From Rhizobiaceae bacterium (GTDB taxonomy: Bacteria > Pseudomonadota > Alphaproteobacteria > Rhizobiales > Rhizobiaceae): a stretch of 9,876 nt of DNA. Both the position numbers and the translations under genes were made by a program. Numbering within the stretch: position 1 is the stretch's first letter; each line of letters opens with the position of its first letter. Shown one piece after another: positions 5,700 to 9,876 of the stretch. The notes beneath the pieces were generated by a model. The model was not told the origin of the DNA, ran no database searches, and was given only the letters and a program-made list of their open reading frames with translations. The stretch is from contig SCRB01000088.1 of the NCBI GenBank assembly GCA_004299545.1, positions 1 to 9,876 of the forward strand, given 5' to 3'.

Positions 5700-6065
5700 T
5701 CAATCGAGCGCATCGTCCTCTGGCGGCCCATCGAAGCCCGGCGTATCGACGACGCCCTCGCTGCGGTCGCGATAAAGAGCGGCGCGCGCCAGCAACATCA
5801 GCGTTACCGGCGTCGTGACGGTCACGAACGCGGCGATGAGTACCTCATGCAGCACCAGGCGTTCCTTTGTCACGGAGAAGAAGATCATCGAGGCGATGAG
5901 GATGCCGCCTGTGCCCCAGGTCGTGCCTAATGTCGGCGCGTGGACGCGCTGGTAGAAGCTTTTCAAGCGCACGGCGCCGATGGCGCCGATCAGGGTCAGG
6001 CCGGAGCCGAGAATGAGGAAAAAGGCGACGAGTAACGCCGCCCAGACTGGCAGGTCGGCGTTCAT
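5700..6065 (-). CDS. phaG: Monovalent cation/H+ antiporter subunit G (PhaG/MrpG/MnhG)
   Basis: Small inner-membrane subunit of the Mrp-type antiporter, 121 aa. It has three predicted membrane helices (about 7-31, 48-66 and 73-97). The conserved stretch between and around the first two, LIGAIGAVRLKSFYQRVHAPTLGTTWGTGGI, is the MnhG signature ('G.iRl.dfy.RlHa.t...tlG'). The acidic cytoplasmic-type tail ends FDGPPEDDALD. The ATG at 6065 overlaps the phaF stop (ATGA, 6062-6065). It is the last gene of the operon, 75 nt from the convergent small gene after minE. Confidence 0.95.
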   Translation of the reverse strand: MNADLPVWAALLVAFFLILGSGLTLIGAIGAVRLKSFYQRVHAPTLGTTWGTGGILIASMIFFSVTKERLVLHEVLIAAFVTVTTPVTLMLLARAALYRDRSEGVVDTPGFDGPPEDDALD

Positions 6066-6343
6066 TCGATCACCTCGCCGCGCATGAGGAATTTGGCGAG
6101 CGCGACGGACGAGACGAAGCCGAGGAGTGCGATGGCGAGCGCCGCCTCGAAATAGAGCGTACTGCCGGTACGGATACCGACGGTCAGAAGGAGAAGCATA
6201 CCGTCGATGTAGAGTGCGTCGAAGCACAAGACGCGGTCCTGCGCCCGCGGCCCCCGAACAAGACGATAGAGCATGCAGGCCATCGCCGCGACGAGGAAGA
6301 ACTGCGAAAGAGTGACGGCCGAGGCGAGGATGATGCCGCTCAT
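6062..6343 (-). CDS. phaF: Monovalent cation/H+ antiporter subunit F (PhaF/MrpF/MnhF)
   Basis: A 93-aa membrane subunit with three predicted helices (about 3-27, 41-58 and 62-86). The family core GPRAQDRVLCFDALYIDGMLLLL (31-53) includes the conserved 'DR...D' polar pair at the start of helix 2, followed by a third helix EAALAIALLGFVSSVALAKFL. Start ATG 6343 overlaps the phaE stop by 4 nt, and its own stop overlaps the phaG start by 4 nt. Like the other small subunits it has no catalytic activity alone and is needed for assembly and transport of the Mrp complex. Confidence 0.95.
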   Translation of the reverse strand: MSGIILASAVTLSQFFLVAAMACMLYRLVRGPRAQDRVLCFDALYIDGMLLLLTVGIRTGSTLYFEAALAIALLGFVSSVALAKFLMRGEVIE

Positions 6344-6825
6344 TCGAAGATCTCCAAAAGCAGTGATTCGTACCGCCGCTTGATCTGGTCGATCCAGTAT
6401 TGTTCCTCGACGAGATCCAGCACATGGATGCGCAGCCGCCCGCTTCCCGGATGATATTCGACCCAGGCCGTTCCCGGCGTGCTCGATATGATGCATGCGA
6501 GGATCGCAAGTGCCGTCCGGTCGCGCAGTTCGAGCGGGATGACGACGAAGCCAGCTACCCCCTTTCCGTGTCCGCCTCGAAGGATGATGTGGGCAACGGC
6601 GATGTTGGAGCGCGCGATGTCGGCCATCACGAGCAGGACGAGCCGTGGAATCCTGCTCCAGCGCTTCAGACTTGGCTTTTCCGGCTGCAGGGCGGCCATG
6701 AGGCGGGATGCGGCGAGCGCGACGATGACACCGAGAACGACATGGCCGGCCGAGATGCCGTTCAGAAGCAGCCACATGACGAGCAACGAAAGCGCAAGCA
6801 GCGGGTAGGGGAGCAGGCGGGTCAT
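6340..6825 (-). CDS. phaE: Monovalent cation/H+ antiporter subunit E (PhaE/MrpE/MnhE)
   Basis: A 161-aa subunit: two N-terminal membrane helices (about 4-22 and 25-44), a third at about 60-80, then a soluble MnhE domain. The marker region is VIPLELRDRTALAILACIISSTPGTAWVEYHPGSGRLRIHVLDLVEE (about 95-141), with the STPGT loop and the 'L.iHvLd' strand typical of MnhE. The end is charged and helical (YWIDQIKRRYESLLLEIFE). Start ATG 6825 shares ATGA with the phaD stop (6822-6825). An open frame continues upstream to 7596 but is antisense-type noise over phaD. Confidence 0.95.
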   Translation of the reverse strand: MTRLLPYPLLALSLLVMWLLLNGISAGHVVLGVIVALAASRLMAALQPEKPSLKRWSRIPRLVLLVMADIARSNIAVAHIILRGGHGKGVAGFVVIPLELRDRTALAILACIISSTPGTAWVEYHPGSGRLRIHVLDLVEEQYWIDQIKRRYESLLLEIFE

Positions 6826-8441
6826 GGCCGCGCTTCCGGCGCCGCGGTGCGGGCAGGCGTCGAAAGCACCGCGCCGATATAGGCTTGCGGCGCATGCAGG
6901 GCGCGTGCCGTGGCGTCCATATAGCGCATGGCTGGCCCGCCCCCGACGCTGAGCACGGCGGTAAGGCAAAGGAGCGCGGCGACGGGTGCGATCTCGATGA
7001 CGCGCACGCGTGGCACGATCACTTCGAGCGGCGCCCAGAATGTGCGGATGCCTTCGCGCATCATCGCCAGCAGCGCCGCGAAACCGGCGATCAGCAAAAG
7101 GGCGGCAAGAATCCACGCCGTTGCCGGAACCGTGCTGCCGGTCGCCGTCAGGTTGAACAGGGCAGCGACAAGCGCAAATTTGCCGATGAAGCCAGATAAG
7201 GGTGGCAGCCCGGCGATGAGCAGGGCGCAGACGCCGAAACAGGCTCCAAGCGCCGCCAGCGTACCGGGAATGGCGATGCCGACCTCCTCTTCGGGCTCTT
7301 CTTCGTCTTCTTCGTCGCCATACGCCTCCATCGTCACCGATAGAACGGCCGCGGCAGGGTCTCGCGCCCGCTCGACCAGTTCGATGAGGAGAAAGAACGC
7401 TCCGATCGTCAGTGTCGAACTGACGAGATAATAGAGCGCGCCGGACGTCACCGCGATGTCGGCCACGCCGATGGCGGCAAGCAGCGTGCCAGAGGAGACG
7501 AGTATGTAGTAACCCGCAAGCCGGCCTAGCGCCTGCGAGGCGAGGATGCCGATCGCGCCGAAAGCGATGGTCGCCATCCCGCCGACGAGCAGCCATTCGT
7601 CGCCGAAGCTGGCCATCGCTCCGGCGCCTGTGCCGAACAGGAGCGGCGACAGGCGGAGCAGCACATAGATCCCGACCTTGCTCAGGATCGCGAAGACGGC
7701 GGCAACGGGTGCGGCGGCCGCCATATAGGCGTTAGGAAGCCAGAAGCTGAGCGGCCACATGCCGGCCTTGACCAGGAAGGCGACGCCGAGCAGGGCGCCC
7801 CCGGCCTCCACAAGCGCCTGTCGATCGGGCGGCACGGCCGGGATGCGGACGGCGAGGTCGGCCATGTTTAGCGTGCCGGTGACGCCATAGACGAGCGCGA
7901 CGCCGATCAGGAACAGCGACGAAGCAGCAAGGTTGATGACGATGTAGTGCATCCCCGCCCGCACCCGGAACGGATTGGCGCCATGAAGGACAAGACCGTA
8001 GGAGGCCGCGAGCAGGATCTCGAAAAAGACGAAGAGATTGAACAGGTCGCCAGTGAGGAAGGCACCGTCGACCCCCATCAGAAGGAGTTGGAAGAGCGTG
8101 TGGAAATGCGGCCCGGCCCTGTGCCAGCGAGCGAGCGAGAACACCAACGACGCCAGCGCCAGGACGCTCGCGAGCAACAGCATAAGTGCCGAGAGACGGT
8201 CGAGCACCAGGGCGATGCCGAAGGGAGCCGGCCAGTTGCCAACCAGGTAGACGGCGGTCGTGACGCCGGAGGCGTCCGCGTGATTGAGCAGGACCACTGC
8301 AGTCGCGACAAGAAGGGCTGTCGAGCAAAGGTTCACCGCCGCCTTGAACCCACGGCGGCGCTCGTCGAAGAAAAGCAGGAACGCGCCTGTGACGAGCGGC
8401 AGGATGACCGGAACGATGACGAGGTGGTCGGCAAGCCGCAT
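6822..8441 (-). CDS. phaD: Monovalent cation/H+ antiporter subunit D (PhaD/MrpD/MnhD)
   Basis: A 539-aa polytopic proton-channel subunit related to complex I NuoL/M/N, with about 14 predicted helices. Key residues in place: Glu141 in the helix FVFFEILLAASYGL and Lys225 in AFLVKAGMWPLSFWLPNAY, matching the essential TM5 Glu and TM7 Lys of MrpD; the second-half antiporter repeat includes SGTLLAAIG and AGLPPLSGFIGKFALV. The loop at 376-386 (DEEDEEEPEEE) is strongly acidic and faces the region before a late helix. Start ATG 8441 has AAGGAG 8 nt upstream, and its A is the last base of the phaC stop (TGATG). It would translocate protons in exchange for Na+ or K+ together with PhaA. Confidence 0.97.
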   Translation of the reverse strand: MRLADHLVIVPVILPLVTGAFLLFFDERRRGFKAAVNLCSTALLVATAVVLLNHADASGVTTAVYLVGNWPAPFGIALVLDRLSALMLLLASVLALASLVFSLARWHRAGPHFHTLFQLLLMGVDGAFLTGDLFNLFVFFEILLAASYGLVLHGANPFRVRAGMHYIVINLAASSLFLIGVALVYGVTGTLNMADLAVRIPAVPPDRQALVEAGGALLGVAFLVKAGMWPLSFWLPNAYMAAAAPVAAVFAILSKVGIYVLLRLSPLLFGTGAGAMASFGDEWLLVGGMATIAFGAIGILASQALGRLAGYYILVSSGTLLAAIGVADIAVTSGALYYLVSSTLTIGAFFLLIELVERARDPAAAVLSVTMEAYGDEEDEEEPEEEVGIAIPGTLAALGACFGVCALLIAGLPPLSGFIGKFALVAALFNLTATGSTVPATAWILAALLLIAGFAALLAMMREGIRTFWAPLEVIVPRVRVIEIAPVAALLCLTAVLSVGGGPAMRYMDATARALHAPQAYIGAVLSTPARTAAPEARP

Positions 8442-8776
8442 CAGCGCGGCTCCTTGCCGTCGACATGGTCGCTTCCGGTCAGGCCGCGCGAGACCAAAAG
8501 CACCACGAGAAAGAGCGCCGTCGTTGCGAAGCCGATGACGATCGCGGTCAGCACAAGCGCCTGTGGCACCGGATCGGCATAAGCGGTGGGATCGGCCGTC
8601 CCCTCAAGGATGGGTGGCTGGCCCGCACGCAGCCGGCCCATCGAAAAGATGAACAGGTTGACGCCATAGGCGATGAGCGAAAGCCCGATGATGACCTGAT
8701 AGGTGCGCGGCCGCAGAAGCAGCCAGACGCCCGAACCCACGAGGACGCCGATGCCGATGGCGAGCGTCAGTTCCAT
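8441..8776 (-). CDS. phaC: Monovalent cation/H+ antiporter subunit C (PhaC/MrpC/MnhC)
   Basis: A 111-aa NuoK-like membrane subunit with three helices (about 2-20, 27-46 and 73-95). It has the family segments TYQVIIGLSLIAYGVNLFIFSMG and ADPVPQALVLTAIVIGFATTALFLVVL, where 'DP.PQALVLTAIVI' is the MnhC signature. The start at 8776 has GAGGAGG (8784-8790) 7 nt upstream, inside phaAB, with which it overlaps by 10 nt. PhaC links the PhaA and PhaD modules in the complex. The C-terminal tail (SDHVDGKEPR) is polar. Confidence 0.96.
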   Translation of the reverse strand: MELTLAIGIGVLVGSGVWLLLRPRTYQVIIGLSLIAYGVNLFIFSMGRLRAGQPPILEGTADPTAYADPVPQALVLTAIVIGFATTALFLVVLLVSRGLTGSDHVDGKEPR

Positions 8777-9876
8777 CGGTCAGCCTCCTCTGCTCCGGTC
8801 GCGGTTTTCGCGGCGCGAAGGCTGCGGATCGATTGGTGAGCGAGCGCAATCAGCATCAGCACCGTCGCGCCCATGACGAGGGCGAAGACACCGAGGTCGA
8901 ACGCTATGGCGCTTGCAACATGGATTTTCCCGATGATCGGCAAATCGACTTCGGCCGAATGCGAGGTGAGGAACGGGTAGCCGAAGAGCCACGACCCGAC
9001 GCCCGCCGCGGTGGCCAGCAGCAGCCCGACGCCCATCCATTTCACCGGAAGCACCCTCAGCCGCGCTTCGACCGATCTGGTGCCGGCTGCCATATATTGC
9101 AGGATGAAGGCCGCCGCCATGGCGATGCCGGCGACGAAACCGCCCCCGGGAAGATCATGTCCGCGAAGGAAAAGATAGGCCGCGAACACGATGATGACGG
9201 GGAACAGCCATTGCATGATCACCGAGGGGACGAGCAGATATTCGCTGACCGTATCGCCCGGCTTGCGATCCGGCCGTGCCTCGTCGAAGGAGGTCTGGAT
9301 GCGCTGCTGCTCCGGTTGCGGGATGCTGTCGGGCGCCGGCCGGAAACGGCGCAGAAGCGCGAAGACGGTGAGTGCGACGATCGCCAGAACGGTGATCTCG
9401 CCGAAGGTATCGAAGCCGCGGAAATCGACCAGAATGACGTTCACCACGTTGTGGCCGCCGCCGCCGGTATAGGCATTCTTCAGGAAGAAGGACGAAATAC
9501 CATCATTCGGCGCTGGACGCGCCATGACGGCATAGGCGGCCAGCGTCATTCCGGTGCCGGCCAGAACCGAGAGTGCGAGGTCGCGCGCGCGGCGCATCGT
9601 GACCCCCGGCGTCGATGTCTCGGGCATCTCGCCGGGAAAGCGCTTCGGCAGCCACCGCAGTCCAAGCAGGATAAGGACGGTGGTGACGGCCTCGACGAGC
9701 AGCTGCGTCAGGGCGAGGTCGGGTGCTGAAAGCCAGACGAAGGTGATGCAGGTGACGAGGCCGGCGCCGCCAAGGAGGATGAGCGCCGCGAGGCGGTGGA
9801 ATTTTGCCAGCCACGCCGCACCTATCGCCGCAATTGCGCCGACCGTCCATAGCGCCGCGAAGATTGGGTCCACCGT
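8767..9876 (-). CDS. phaAB: Monovalent cation/H+ antiporter subunit A-B fusion (PhaAB/MrpA-MrpB), 3' part
   Basis: The last 369 residues of a protein whose 5' part lies beyond the window. The visible N-terminal side is the end of MrpA: helices with SAPDLALTQLLVEAVTTVLILLGLRWLP (about 50-77), then the MrpA C-terminal marker NVVNVILVDFRGFDTFGEITVLAIVALTVFALL (about 143-175), with conserved Asp and Glu. From about residue 213 a full MrpB/MnhB domain follows in the same frame: LVPSVIMQWLFPVIIVFAAYLFLRGHDLPGGGFVAGIAMAAAFILQYMAAG and a last helix AIAFDLGVFALVMGATVLMLIALA. Fusion of A and B is the mark of the group 2 (six-gene) mrp/pha operons of rhizobia and other proteobacteria. PhaA carries the other NuoL-like channel. 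Its stop lies 10 nt inside phaC. Which paralog this is (K+-type pha1 or Na+-type pha2) cannot be told here. Confidence 0.96.
   Translation of the reverse strand, partial: TVDPIFAALWTVGAIAAIGAAWLAKFHRLAALILLGGAGLVTCITFVWLSAPDLALTQLLVEAVTTVLILLGLRWLPKRFPGEMPETSTPGVTMRRARDLALSVLAGTGMTLAAYAVMARPAPNDGISSFFLKNAYTGGGGHNVVNVILVDFRGFDTFGEITVLAIVALTVFALLRRFRPAPDSIPQPEQQRIQTSFDEARPDRKPGDTVSEYLLVPSVIMQWLFPVIIVFAAYLFLRGHDLPGGGFVAGIAMAAAFILQYMAAGTRSVEARLRVLPVKWMGVGLLLATAAGVGSWLFGYPFLTSHSAEVDLPIIGKIHVASAIAFDLGVFALVMGATVLMLIALAHQSIRSLRAAKTATGAEEADRWN

Noticed and set aside
7284..7316. Trinucleotide-like TTC/TCT run as a simple repeat or slippage site
   Set aside because: It encodes the acidic loop of PhaD in frame, with varied codons and no expansion-type purity.
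7947..8582. Plus-strand 211-codon frame opposite phaD and phaC
   Set aside because: Shadow of conserved membrane proteins; highly charged product without motifs.
8833..9729. Plus-strand 298-codon frame opposite phaAB
   Set aside because: Product is Asp/Arg/Gln/His-rich with no family features, and the opposite strand encodes clear MrpA/MrpB sequence.

Overview
The window looks like an alphaproteobacterium of the Rhizobiaceae, most likely Ensifer/Sinorhizobium or a close relative. The grounds are high GC, rhizobial-type intergenic palindromes, a CtrA-type box in front of minC, and a six-gene pha (Mrp group 2) antiporter operon with fused A and B subunits. In this family minCDE usually sits on a secondary replicon (pSymB in S. 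meliloti, the linear chromosome in Agrobacterium), so the window may come from a chromid; this is inference.

Region 1 (1-3386) is accessory metabolism. The 3' end of a LivG-type ABC ATPase is followed, 7 nt later, by a complete LivF-type ATPase (+). A palindromic repeat separates this pair from a convergent amidase-signature hydrolase (-). A 121-bp divergent intergenic region leads to a carboxymuconolactone-decarboxylase-like protein (+). Just behind it lies a decayed, frameshifted 3' remnant of an intradiol (hydroxyquinol/catechol-type) ring-cleavage dioxygenase. Together these suggest an uptake and catabolism locus for an amide or aromatic compound that has lost at least one gene.

Region 2 (3387-5624) is the cell-division min operon: minC, minD, minE and a 63-aa unknown protein behind a very good ribosome binding site. 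The leader of minC holds a perfect CtrA box (TTAA-N7-TTAAC) inside two nested inverted repeats. This is the most striking regulatory structure in the window.

Region 3 (5625-5699) is a short convergent intergenic region with a repeat-like hairpin element.

Region 4 (5700-9876, all -) is a cation/proton antiporter operon, read right to left: phaAB (5' end outside the window), phaC, phaD, phaE, phaF, phaG. Every junction overlaps by 1 to 10 nt, so the subunits are probably made in a translationally coupled way and assemble into one membrane complex. No tRNA, rRNA, CRISPR array, insertion sequence or phage gene was seen. No wholly new system is evident; the best leads are the minC control region, the small gene after minE, and the dioxygenase remnant.
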